Positions 42,798 to 50,733 of a DNA stretch of 64,000 nucleotides are shown one piece after another. The stretch lies in contig NZ_JARVWW010000020.1 in assembly GCF_029846715.1 (NCBI RefSeq), positions 62,001-126,000 of the forward strand. The letters run 5' to 3'. The translations under genes and the position numbers were made by a program. How positions within the stretch are numbered: position 1 is the stretch's first letter; each line of letters starts with the position of its first letter. The stretch comes from Bradyrhizobium nivariense (lineage in GTDB: Bacteria; Pseudomonadota; Alphaproteobacteria; Rhizobiales; Xanthobacteraceae). The notes below the pieces were generated by a model. The model searched no databases, was not told the origin of the DNA, and saw only the letters and a list, made by a program, of their open reading frames with translations.

Positions 42798-43376
42798 ATG
42801 TCGTCTGCTGACATCCTGCCGTTCTTCCTCGCCTGGATTCGCGATCCTCTGCGTGTCGCAGCGGTTGCGCCGTCAGGACCCGCCGCGTCGTCGCTGATGG
42901 CGCAGGAGATCACGGCCGACACCGGCCCCGTCATCGAACTCGGCCCCGGCACCGGCGTGTTCACCCGCGCATTGCTCGATCGCGGCGTCCGGCAGCAGGA
43001 TCTGACGCTGGTCGAATACGGCTCCGATTTCATCCCGTTGCTGCAGCAGCGCTTCCCCGGCGCGCGCGTGCTGTGGATGGATGCGACCTGGCTGGTGAGA
43101 GAAAAACTGTTCGACGGGGCGCCGGTCGGCGCCGTCGTCAGCGGACTCGGACTGCTCACGATGCCGCCGGGAAAAGTGCTGGCGATTCTCGGCGGCGCGT
43201 TTGCCTATCTCCGTCCGGGCGGCGCGTTCTACCAGATCACCTACGGTCCGCGCTGTCCTGTCCCCGATGAGATCCTCGACCACCTCGACCTGCAGGCAAG
43301 CTGCATCGGGCAAACCTATCGCAACCTGCCTCCGGCCTCGGTGTACCGGATCAGCCGCCGTCCCCCCCACGCGTGA
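42798..43376 (+). CDS. Phospholipid N-methyltransferase-like SAM enzyme
   Basis: The 192-residue class I methyltransferase has the SAM-binding motif VIELGPGTGVFTRALL, motif II LVEYGSDF and the post-motif region MPPGKVLAILGGAFAYLRPG. The overall plan and the N-terminal FFLAWIRDPLRVAAVAPSGP (an amphipathic start then the P-S-G loop) match the rhizobial PmtA family that methylates phosphatidylethanolamine towards phosphatidylcholine; rRNA-methylase-like proteins share this look. It starts a cluster with DedA, an LpxH-like phosphatase and a glycosyltransferase, all lipid or envelope functions. Confidence 0.8.
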   Translation: MSSADILPFFLAWIRDPLRVAAVAPSGPAASSLMAQEITADTGPVIELGPGTGVFTRALLDRGVRQQDLTLVEYGSDFIPLLQQRFPGARVLWMDATWLVREKLFDGAPVGAVVSGLGLLTMPPGKVLAILGGAFAYLRPGGAFYQITYGPRCPVPDEILDHLDLQASCIGQTYRNLPPASVYRISRRPPHA

Positions 43377-43386
43377 TCGAGGTACC

Positions 43387-44046
43387 ATGGACACGTCGAG
43401 CACGATCGCAATGTTTCTGCACTTCGGCCTGCTGGGCATCGGTTGCCTGGCGATCGCCGAGAAATTCATTCCGCTGCTTCCGTCTTACGTTCTGTTGATG
43501 CTGCTCGGTCTCACCGTGTCCGACGGCGCGATGTTGGCCATGACCATCGTGGCGACAAGTGTTGGATCGGTCGTCGGCGCGATCGGTTGGTACGGGCTTG
43601 GCCGCGCGCTCGGCTCGCAGCGGATCGAGCGACTGGTGAGGACTTACGGCAAGTACGTGCTGTTGCGGCCCTCGCTCTACCAGAAGCTCACCAATGCCTA
43701 CCGCGGTAACCATTTCTGGGTCACGCTGATCGGCCAGACGCTGCCGACCGTGCGGATCTATCTGGCGTTGCCGGCCGGCGTGTTGCGGCTGGAGCCACGC
43801 GCCTTCGTCACCGCCACCGCGATCGGCACCGTGATCTGGAACATGCCGTTTCTGAGCCTTGGCTATGCGTTGCGCGGCAGCGGCCAGGATCCCGTCGGCA
43901 TCGGCTTCTGGGTGGTCGCCATCCTCGTCGCCGTGGAGGTCGCGATTATTCTCGGACTTCGCTTTTACGCGCGGGCGATCGCGCGGCCGCGCCTCGCGTC
44001 GTCGCGCGCCATCACCGCCCCCAAGGCTGTGGAGGAGATCGCATGA
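43387..44046 (+). CDS. DedA-family membrane protein
   Basis: ATG 43387 gives 219 residues; the frame open from 43201 belongs inside the methyltransferase. It has five or six spans and the DedA/SNARE-associated motif pieces FIPLLPSYVLLMLLGL and GRALGSQRI...GKYVLL, then FWVTLIGQTLPTVRIYLALP, which carries the conserved Arg in the re-entrant region. DedA proteins flip or transport phospholipids such as undecaprenyl phosphate or phosphatidylethanolamine. Ten bases after the methyltransferase, with its stop overlapping the next ATG by four bases. Confidence 0.87.
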   Translation: MDTSSTIAMFLHFGLLGIGCLAIAEKFIPLLPSYVLLMLLGLTVSDGAMLAMTIVATSVGSVVGAIGWYGLGRALGSQRIERLVRTYGKYVLLRPSLYQKLTNAYRGNHFWVTLIGQTLPTVRIYLALPAGVLRLEPRAFVTATAIGTVIWNMPFLSLGYALRGSGQDPVGIGFWVVAILVAVEVAIILGLRFYARAIARPRLASSRAITAPKAVEEIA

Positions 44047-45149
44047 GACCCCTGTTGTCCCGGTTCCGGTCCGGTTCGCACGCGCTTGAGCACCTCACCG
44101 CCGCGGTGCTGATTCTGCTCGCCGGCCTTCAGTTCGGCGTCGCGGCGTCCGACGGGCGGCATCGTGGCGCCCAGTTCGCGCTCCTGGTTCTTGCCGTCGG
44201 CGTCTATTGGCATCGCTCGATCTTCCGGCGCCGCGCCAACCGCGATGTGACGAAGGCGGTCGCGGGATTGGCAGAAGCTGCCGCGATGGCATTCCTGCGC
44301 GATAGCGGCGACCGATCGGCGCAGCGCCTGGACAGGGAGGCGGCTTTGCCGCCCGACGTCGTCAAGGTCAGGAGCCTGTTCATTTCCGATGTCCATCTTG
44401 GGACGAGGGGATGCCAGGCCGAGCAGCTGATCGACTTTCTCCATCACCATGACGCCGACACTGTGTTCCTGGTCGGCGACATCGTTGATGGCTGGTACCT
44501 GCGGTCGAGCTGGTATTGGCCAGGCACGCACAATGCGGTGGTGCAGGAGCTCGTCGATCTTGCGCGGCGCGGCAAGCGGCTCGTCTATGTGGCCGGCAAT
44601 CACGACGAGTTCGTGCGCGACTATGTCGGCTCTACCTTCGGCGGAGTCGAGGTGGTTGAGCACGCGATCCACCGGGGCGTCGACGGCCGCGCTTATCTCG
44701 TCGTCCATGGCGATCACTTCGATCTCGTCGTACGCCACGCCCGCTGGCTGGCGCTGCTCGGCGATGTCGGCTATCGCGCGGCGCTTGCCTCCAACGTCTG
44801 GCTCAACTGGATCCGGAGCCGGTTCGGGCTTGCCTATTGGTCGTTCTCGTCCTGGGCGAAGTTGCGAGTCAAGAATGCGGTCAATCACATCGGCCGCTTC
44901 GAGGAGGTGCTGGCGTCGGAAGCAAGACGGCACGATGCGCAGGGCGTGATCTGCGGCCACATCCACCACGCGGCCATGCATGACGAGTTCGGCATTCGCT
45001 ACATCAACACCGGCGATTGGGTGGAATCTTGCACCGGTGTCGTCGAGCATCATGACGGCCGGTTCGAGATCATCCACTGGGTCGAGGCGCGGCCACAGCA
45101 GATGTCGGGCTTGTCGAGCGTGGTGCCGTTCGCACGGGCGGTCGCCTGA
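44043..45149 (+). CDS. LpxH-like metallophosphatase with membrane N-terminal extension
   Basis: The 368-residue protein has all five calcineurin-like motifs: FISDVHLG, VFLVGDIVDGW, GNHDEF, VVHGDHFD and CGHIHH. These resemble UDP-2,3-diacylglucosamine diphosphatase, which splits UDP-diacylglucosamine in lipid A synthesis. Unusual is the ~110-residue N-terminal part (AVLILLAGLQFGVAAS, FALLVLAVGVYWHRSIFRRR) with two hydrophobic segments, which should tether the enzyme. ATG overlaps the DedA stop by four bases, and its stop shares a base with the glycosyltransferase ATG. A second, lipid A-unrelated phosphatase role for cluster glycolipids is possible. Confidence 0.85.
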   Translation: MRPLLSRFRSGSHALEHLTAAVLILLAGLQFGVAASDGRHRGAQFALLVLAVGVYWHRSIFRRRANRDVTKAVAGLAEAAAMAFLRDSGDRSAQRLDREAALPPDVVKVRSLFISDVHLGTRGCQAEQLIDFLHHHDADTVFLVGDIVDGWYLRSSWYWPGTHNAVVQELVDLARRGKRLVYVAGNHDEFVRDYVGSTFGGVEVVEHAIHRGVDGRAYLVVHGDHFDLVVRHARWLALLGDVGYRAALASNVWLNWIRSRFGLAYWSFSSWAKLRVKNAVNHIGRFEEVLASEARRHDAQGVICGHIHHAAMHDEFGIRYINTGDWVESCTGVVEHHDGRFEIIHWVEARPQQMSGLSSVVPFARAVA

Positions 45150-46186
45150 TGCGCGTGCTGGTGGCAACCGACGCCTGGCGCCCACAGGTCAACGGCGTGG
45201 TGCGCTCGCTCGAATACCTCGCCAGCGAAGCGCCTTCGTTCGGCGCCAGGATCGGCTTCCTCACGCCGGAAGATTTCCGCACCGTGCCGCTGCCTGGCTA
45301 CCGGGAGATCCGCCTTGCGCTGGCCTCTGTGGGGCGAATCGAGCGCGCGATCAAAAGCATGGGCCCGGATTCCGTGCACATCGCGACCGAGGGGCCGATC
45401 GGGTGGATCACCCGCTATGTCTGCCAGACCCGCGGCTATCCGTTCACGACAAGCTATCACACCCGTTTTCCTGAATATCTGGCGGAGCGGCTGCCGGTGC
45501 CGCTGAAGTGGAGCTATGCGGCGTTGCGCCGTTTCCACAACAGCGGCGACGGCATCATGGTCGGCTCGCCGACGCTGGAGCAGGCGCTGAAGGCGCATGG
45601 CTTCCGCAACCTGATGCCGTGGTCCCGCGGCGTCGATGCCGAGCTGTTTCGTCCCCGCAGCGTGCAGCCACTCACCTTTCCGGGGCCGGTGTTCCTGTAT
45701 GTCGGCCGCATCGCGGTCGAGAAGAACCTCGAGGCCTTCCTTGCCCTGGACCTGCCGGGCTCGAAGGTCGTGGTCGGCGACGGGCCGTTGCGTGCGCGCC
45801 TGCAGGCGCGGTTTCCGCAGGTCCATTTTCTCGGCACGCGAACCGGGCGAGCGCTCGCCGACGTCTACGCGTCAGCCGATGTCTTCGTGTTTCCGAGCCT
45901 GACCGATACGTTCGGGTTGGTGATCCTCGAAGCGCTGGCGTGCGGCCTGCCGGTTGCGGCCTTCCCGGTGATGGGGCCGCTCGACGTGATCGGCACGTCG
46001 GGCTGCGGCTGTCTCGATGCCGACCTGCGCCGCGCGGCGCTTGCCGCCTTGCAGCTGCCGCGCGAAAAATGCCGGGCCTATGCCCTGACCTTCACTTGGC
46101 AGGAAAGCGTGCGACAGTTTCTCGACAACGTCAGACGGGCGCATGGCATGCTGGCCGACGCCGCGCGGCCGCTGTTCGCGAGCTGA
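45149..46186 (+). CDS. Glycosyltransferase family 4 (MgtA/DGD-like)
   Basis: The 345-residue GT-B enzyme has an N-terminal acceptor half with DAWRPQVNGVVRSLEYLA and SYHTRFPEYLAERLPVP, typical of diacylglycerol or phosphatidylinositol glycosyltransferases. The C-terminal donor half has VYVGR-like FLYVGRIAVEKNLEAFLALD and the EX7E-type region SLTDTFGLVILEALACGLPV. It likely puts a sugar on a membrane lipid, as the last step of the methyltransferase-DedA-phosphatase cluster. Length is slightly short for the family. A convergent modC lies 38 bases beyond its stop. Confidence 0.88.
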   Translation: MRVLVATDAWRPQVNGVVRSLEYLASEAPSFGARIGFLTPEDFRTVPLPGYREIRLALASVGRIERAIKSMGPDSVHIATEGPIGWITRYVCQTRGYPFTTSYHTRFPEYLAERLPVPLKWSYAALRRFHNSGDGIMVGSPTLEQALKAHGFRNLMPWSRGVDAELFRPRSVQPLTFPGPVFLYVGRIAVEKNLEAFLALDLPGSKVVVGDGPLRARLQARFPQVHFLGTRTGRALADVYASADVFVFPSLTDTFGLVILEALACGLPVAAFPVMGPLDVIGTSGCGCLDADLRRAALAALQLPREKCRAYALTFTWQESVRQFLDNVRRAHGMLADAARPLFAS

Positions 46187-46224
46187 GGGACGACGGGCAA
46201 AAGACCGGTCACGTCACAAGCCCC

Positions 46225-46887
46225 TCACGTCAGCACCTTCACCCCGCCGAACGACGTCACGCGGCCCTGCTTCAGCATCACGATCTGGGTCGCGAGCTGG
46301 CGCAGTTCGGCGACGTCGTGGCTGACATAGACCATGGGGACGTTGGCCTCGTCGCGCAGCCGCACCAGATAGGGCAGGATCTCCAGCTTGCGGCCCTCGT
46401 CGAGCGCGCCGAGCGGCTCGTCGAGCAACAGCAGCCGCGGCCTGGACAGCAGCGCGCGGCCGAGCGCGACGCGCTGGCGCTCGCCGCCGGAGAGCTTTCC
46501 GGGGCGGCGACCCTGCAGGGCGCCGATGTCGAGCAAGTCAATGATGCGTTTGTGTTGTGCCGGATCGGAGGCGAGGCCGTTCATCCGCCTTCCATAGTCG
46601 AGATTTTGCGCGACGTTGAGATGCGGAAACAGCCGCGCATCCTGGAACACGTAGCCGATGCGGCGGCGCCAGGTCGGGACATGAATGCTGGCCGCGGTGT
46701 CGTCGACGGTCTCGCCGTCGATCACGATGGTGCCGCGGTCGGGCCGCAGCAGCCCCGCGATCATGTTGATCAGCGAGCTCTTGCCGGCACCGGACGCGCC
46801 GAACAGGCCGATGACGCGGCCTTCGCTCGCGAAGGAGGCGGTGAGCGAGAATTCGCCGAGCTGTTTTTCGATGTCGACGCGCAGCAT
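46225..46887 (-). CDS. modC: Molybdate ABC transporter ATP-binding protein
   Basis: ATG 46887 gives 220 residues. Walker A is GASGAGKS at 30-37, then the Q-loop in GYVFQDARLFPHL, signature LSGGERQR, Walker B LLLLDEPLGALDE and the H-loop in VSHD. The typical ~130-residue C-terminal MOP/TOBE molybdate-sensing domain is absent; the protein stops shortly after the ATPase core (VTSFGGVKVLT), so molybdate control must sit elsewhere. It is two bases after modB and completes the modABC operon, read A-B-C on the minus strand. Confidence 0.9.
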   Translation of the reverse strand: MLRVDIEKQLGEFSLTASFASEGRVIGLFGASGAGKSSLINMIAGLLRPDRGTIVIDGETVDDTAASIHVPTWRRRIGYVFQDARLFPHLNVAQNLDYGRRMNGLASDPAQHKRIIDLLDIGALQGRRPGKLSGGERQRVALGRALLSRPRLLLLDEPLGALDEGRKLEILPYLVRLRDEANVPMVYVSHDVAELRQLATQIVMLKQGRVTSFGGVKVLT

Positions 46888-46889
46888 GA

Positions 46890-47588
46890 TCAGTTTCCGT
46901 GCAGGCGCGCGGTGGCGCGGCGGGCGAACCACTCGGCGGCGATCAGCGCGCCGAGCGCCAGCACGATCGAGACGATCACGAGCCGTCCCGCGGCGGCGTC
47001 GCCGTCCGGCGTCTGGATCAGCGAATAGATCGCCGACGAAATGGTCTGGGTCTCGCCGGGAATGTTCGACACGAAGGTAATGGTGGCGCCGAACTCGCCG
47101 ATCGCCTTGGCAAAGCCCAGCACCATGCCGGCGAGCACGCCGGGCAGCGCCAAGGGCAGCGTCACCGTGAAGAACACCTTCCAGGGCGCGGCGCCCAATG
47201 TCTCGGCGGCCTGCTCGAGCCGGCGGTCGATCGCCTCGATCGACAGCCGCATCGGACGCACCAGCAACGGGAACGACATCAGGCCGCAGGCGAGCGCAGC
47301 ACCAGTCCAGCGAAAGGCGAAGACGATGCCGAGCGTGTCAGCGAGGAAGCCGCCGACGAGGCCGCGGCGGCCGAAGGTGAGCAGCAGCAGATAGCCGGTG
47401 ACAACGGGCGGCAGCACCAACGGCAGATGCACCAGCGCATCGAGAACCGACTTGCCCCAGAAATCACGCCGCGCGAGCAGCCATGCCAGCGCGATGCCGA
47501 ATGGCGTTGCCACCAGCGTTGCGATGACGGCGACCCTGAGCGAGAGCAGGATCGCCGTCCATTCGGCGGATGAAATCTCGGACATCAA
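46890..47588 (-). CDS. modB: Molybdate ABC transporter permease
   Basis: The 232-residue protein has five or six spans and the EAA loop DRRLEQAAETLGAAPWKVFF that docks ModC. The start MMSEISSAEWTAILLSLRVA is normal for ModB. Two Met codons are available; the first is used here. It lies 24 bases after modA. It forms the channel for molybdate (or tungstate), needed for molybdenum-cofactor enzymes such as nitrate reductase and nitrogenase. Confidence 0.93.
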   Translation of the reverse strand: MMSEISSAEWTAILLSLRVAVIATLVATPFGIALAWLLARRDFWGKSVLDALVHLPLVLPPVVTGYLLLLTFGRRGLVGGFLADTLGIVFAFRWTGAALACGLMSFPLLVRPMRLSIEAIDRRLEQAAETLGAAPWKVFFTVTLPLALPGVLAGMVLGFAKAIGEFGATITFVSNIPGETQTISSAIYSLIQTPDGDAAAGRLVIVSIVLALGALIAAEWFARRATARLHGN

Positions 47589-47612
47589 GTCGCAGACATC
47601 ACGTCGCAGAAA

Positions 47613-48398
47613 CTAAGTCGAGGGACTGATCAGGAACTTGAAACCGTATTTTTCCAAGATAGTCTTGGCGGCCGACGAGCGCAGGAAAGCGAGGTAGTCG
47701 CTGGTCTCGCCCTTCGCAATCGTGGTCGCGGCGACGGGATAGATGATCGCGGGATGCGAATCCGCCGGGAAGGTGCCGACGATCTTCACGCCGGGCTCGA
47801 CCTTGGCATCGGTCGAATAGACGATGCCGAGATTGGCCTCGCCGCGGGCCACCAGCGTCAGCGCGGCGCGCACGCTCTCGGCCATGGCGAATTTCGGCTC
47901 CGCCGCCTGCCACGCTCCGAGCTTCTCCAGTGCCGCCTTGGCATATTTCCCGACCGGCACGGACTTGACATCGCCGGTCGCGATCCTGCCGTCGCCGGCG
48001 AGTTTTGCGAGATCAAAACCCTGCGCGATGGTGACGTTGTTGATCACTGAATCCTTCGGCGCGATCAGCACGATGCTGTTGCCGAGCAGATTGACCCGGG
48101 TCGGCTCGTTGATGGTCTTCCTGGAGATCGCGTAGTCCATCCAGTCGGTGTCGGCGGAGACGAACACGTCGGCCGGCGCGCCCTGCTCGATCTGCTTGGC
48201 CAGCACCGAGCTCGCGGCATAGCTGACGCTGAACTTGACGCCGGTCCTGGCGGTGTAGGCCGCGTCGATCTCGTCGAGCGCGTTCTTCATCGAGGCGGCG
48301 GCGAACACGGTGATGGTCTTGTCCTCGGCGGCGGCCGGCGAAAAGCTTGCGGCCGCGAGGATCGCGAAGGCGGTGAAAAGTCCGGCAATTCGAATCAT
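47613..48398 (-). CDS. modA: Molybdate-binding periplasmic protein
   Basis: The 261-residue protein has a signal peptide (MIRIAGLFTAFAILAAASFS, cleavage near PAAAED). The mature part starts KTITVFAAASMKNALDEI, the ModA consensus in which a Ser of AAASMKN contacts the oxyanion; further typical pieces are SVSYAASSVLAKQIEQGAPA and DVFVSADTDWMDYA. It delivers molybdate to ModBC. Upstream (to 48594) no ModE-type operator or molybdenum riboswitch could be recognised. Confidence 0.94.
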   Translation of the reverse strand: MIRIAGLFTAFAILAAASFSPAAAEDKTITVFAAASMKNALDEIDAAYTARTGVKFSVSYAASSVLAKQIEQGAPADVFVSADTDWMDYAISRKTINEPTRVNLLGNSIVLIAPKDSVINNVTIAQGFDLAKLAGDGRIATGDVKSVPVGKYAKAALEKLGAWQAAEPKFAMAESVRAALTLVARGEANLGIVYSTDAKVEPGVKIVGTFPADSHPAIIYPVAATTIAKGETSDYLAFLRSSAAKTILEKYGFKFLISPST

Positions 48399-48594
48399 GG
48401 ATGCGCTCCGTGCGAGTTCGCGCGCGCGAGAAGCACGCGCAAATCTGGCGTTGGGTGGGTCATGCGTTGCGACGGGCGGAAGCGCTGTTCCACGGGTCCC
48501 CGCAGCGGCTTACGGCCGGCCGGGATATCGCATCTGCGAAGATAGCAGGCTGGGGCTCTAGGTCAAAGGCGACCGTTTGTCTAATCCAGCCAGC

Positions 48595-49098
48595 CTATTG
48601 CGCCGGCAGGATCGCGATCGACAGCGAATTGTCCTTCGCGCCGCTGACCTGGAGTACGACGGGCTGCGCCGACAGCTCGTATTTCATGGTCTTGCGGATG
48701 CCGTCGCAATCGGTCGCGCCGCTGAAGGCCACGGGCTTGAGGAAATGCCCGTCCTGGACCAAATCGACCCACGCCCCCGACGACAGGCTGACCGTGTAGA
48801 GCCCGGCCTTCGGCGCCTTGATGCCAGTGAAGCCGGCAAACGTGCCGTCCTTTGGCGCGCGCTCCGGCGGCGTCGGCAGTTTTGCCTCCGCGGGTGCGAC
48901 CAGCCCCAGCGTGATGGCCGACGACGGCAACGCGGCCTGCTCGCTTCCCGATGCCAGCTTGGCACGATCCGACGAGGTCAGCGCGGCGCGGTCGCGCTCG
49001 ATCGGCCATTTGAATTTGTCGCAGCCGCTGGGCTCTTCGGCAGCGAGGGCGGAAGTCGCGCCGAGCGAAAGCGCGGCGAGGAAAGCGAGGATGCGCAT
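48595..49098 (-). CDS. Secreted hypothetical protein
   Basis: ATG 49098 (167 residues) gives the neat signal peptide MRILAFLAALSLGATSALAA; ATG 49110 would add four residues. The mature protein begins EEPSGCDKFKWPIERDRAAL and has a C-terminal beta-rich part (FTGIKAPKAGLYTVSLSSGA, WVDLVQDGHFLKPVAFSG, then DCDGIRKTMKYEL and QVSGAKDNSLSIAI). One Cys near the start and one in ATDCDG may pair. It resembles conserved rhizobial exported proteins of unknown role. No operon partner; modA is on the same strand 196 bases further on. Confidence 0.72.
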   Translation of the reverse strand: MRILAFLAALSLGATSALAAEEPSGCDKFKWPIERDRAALTSSDRAKLASGSEQAALPSSAITLGLVAPAEAKLPTPPERAPKDGTFAGFTGIKAPKAGLYTVSLSSGAWVDLVQDGHFLKPVAFSGATDCDGIRKTMKYELSAQPVVLQVSGAKDNSLSIAILPAQ

Positions 49099-49238
49099 GT
49101 GAAATCTCATCGTTGGCCACGCGCAGGCGCGGGCTGGCGGTCAGGCTTCGTTGAAAGGGATGCGCATCCCGGGATGCCGCGGGCTTACGGCACAGCGGCA
49201 GCGCATCCTATCGCATTCACGCGGCGTGAACCAGCTAT

Positions 49239-49374
49239 CGTCGTCCTGGACAAGCGAGCGCCGATCCAGGACCCATTACCCCAGGGAGTAGTTCAGCGAA
49301 GACATGTGATTGACAGCTTCGCGCCACAGCCTCTCCCTGGGGTAATGGGTCCTGGCTTTCGCCAGGACGACGGC
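49239..49374. repeat. Extragenic inverted repeat, copy of the 36-kb element
   Basis: The right arm 49335-49374 is identical over 40 bases to 36170-36209. The left arm (about 49239-49286) is a diverged complement in which the small stem is replaced by a longer one (TCCTGGACAAGCG...). It fills most of the 283-base gap between the secreted protein start and the mepA stop. It is the second copy of a dispersed palindromic element in this window. Confidence 0.8.
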
Positions 49375-49381
49375 AGTGGCT

Positions 49382-50326
49382 CTACGGCTTCGCATCGCCC
49401 GCGTGCAGCACGGCCTTGCAGGCGGCCGGCATCTGCGCCAGCGTCATCGGCGGTTTCGGCTTCGGCGGCTCCGGCGGCGGTTTCGGGTGCAGCACGGCGT
49501 CGCTGAACCAGTAGGCGAGATCGGCGGGCTTGCAGCCTTCGTCCTCGGATTGCGACGGCTGGCCCTCGCATTCGCCGGCGCCCGCCGGGCAGCGCATGCG
49601 GATATGGAAGTGATAGTCGTGCCCCCACCACGGCCGTACCTTCGACAGCCAGGAGCGGTCGCCCTTGGCCTCGCGGCACAGCGCCTTCTTGATCGCGGCA
49701 TTGACGAAGATGCGCTGCACCGCCGGCTCCTGCGCCGCGTCGCGCAGCACCAGCACGTGACCAGGCGTGAACATCTTGGGATCGATGTCGAGCCGGTCCT
49801 GCCGCACCATCATCACCGCCGACATCTCCTCGCGCTCCTCGCGCGATAAGCGACGGTCCGGCATCGGCGTCAGCCAGATGTCGGCATCGAGGCCGATCTG
49901 GTGGCTGGCATGGCCTGACAGCGCCGGCCCGCCGCGCGGCTGGCCGATGTCGCCGACCAGGATGCCCGGCCATCCCGCGTCCTTGTGCGCCCTGGCCGCG
50001 AGGCGCTTGATCAGCGCGATCATCTCGGGGTGGCCGTAGCTGCGGTTACGCGACAGCCGCATCACCTGCCAATTGTCGCCGTTGAGCGGCATCTGCTCGG
50101 CGCCGCCGATACAGCCCTTGACGTAGGAGCCGATGACGTGGGCCGGTCCCTTCGACGGCAGCAGCTTTCGTGCGAACAGCTCCTTGGCGCCAAGTTTGGG
50201 ATCGTTCGGATTGGCGAGCGGCGGCAGCGATTTTGGGGTGACGCTGCCCTTGTCCTGGGCCAGCGCGTCGCCGGCGGCCAGGAGCGTCATGACGAGCAGG
50301 AGAGGGGCAAGGCGGCGGGGACTCAT
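49382..50326 (-). CDS. mepA: Penicillin-insensitive murein endopeptidase
   Basis: ATG 50326 (314 residues) follows AAGGATGTC; the frame is open to 50518 but is not protein-like there. A signal peptide (MSPRRLAPLLLVMTLLAAGD, cleavage near ALAQ) precedes the M74 LAS-type peptidase. Its zinc ligands are the His and Asp of SGHASHQIGLDADIW and the HxH of GHDYHFHIRM. It cuts D-Ala-meso-DAP cross-links in periplasmic peptidoglycan. The C-terminal tail has a Pro/Lys-rich stretch (PKPPPEPPKPKPP) that could reach the wall. Six Cys in the mature part suggest disulfides. Confidence 0.92.
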   Translation of the reverse strand: MSPRRLAPLLLVMTLLAAGDALAQDKGSVTPKSLPPLANPNDPKLGAKELFARKLLPSKGPAHVIGSYVKGCIGGAEQMPLNGDNWQVMRLSRNRSYGHPEMIALIKRLAARAHKDAGWPGILVGDIGQPRGGPALSGHASHQIGLDADIWLTPMPDRRLSREEREEMSAVMMVRQDRLDIDPKMFTPGHVLVLRDAAQEPAVQRIFVNAAIKKALCREAKGDRSWLSKVRPWWGHDYHFHIRMRCPAGAGECEGQPSQSEDEGCKPADLAYWFSDAVLHPKPPPEPPKPKPPMTLAQMPAACKAVLHAGDAKP

Positions 50327-50733
50327 GCTGACATCCTTATATCCCAACACCGCGTCAGGGTTAAGAAACCGTCCTTCGGCTGAAATATCGTCCAAAAGTC
50401 GCAATTCCCTCGCGCGGGGCCGGCCGATTTTTAACGACGCGATAACCCTCTCACGCATTGACCAAAATTCGTGCGTGGGATGCGTACTCACTCCCTTCTG
50501 CATGCAATCGCGCGCCATCTCGGAAATGATTCAAGGCAGCGCGCAATTTTGTGCCATCTCGTTCTCCGATGACGACGACGCGATGCGCTTGGCGCGCCAG
50601 TTGACGCTGCCAAGCCTCGCAAACGGGCAATCAGGGCTGCTTTCTTTGCGGCCGCCAGACCGTGCGCCCAACCGTCGACCCACCCAAGATTACTTTTTTT
50701 TCAGACACTTGCTCCAAAACTTGCGGTCGCTGA
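50327..50733. other. Divergent intergenic region, 407 bases
   Basis: This region lies between mepA and the PAS-GGDEF-EAL gene. It must hold both promoters. Seen here: a run of eight T at 50694-50701 and a 30-codon plus-strand frame from ATG 50479 (MRTHSLLHAIARHLGNDSRQ...) that ends at a TGA and is probably chance or a decayed N-terminus. No RNA gene or strong hairpin was recognised. Confidence 0.5.

Noticed and set aside
42482..42798. A 105-codon minus-strand frame in the gap before the methyltransferase gene
   Set aside because: It overlaps the methyltransferase start, has no clear ribosome site and ends in Arg-rich sequence of non-coding character. The middle (RLLVSAIERGATREVSHVEP) looks slightly protein-like, so a decayed gene is not excluded.
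48399..48594. Search for a ModE operator or molybdenum-cofactor riboswitch before modA
   Set aside because: No TATA-rich ModE-like palindrome and no recognisable riboswitch core were found.
50479..50571. A 30-codon plus-strand frame starting MRTHSLLHAI
   Set aside because: Too short, no ribosome site, no similarity recognised.
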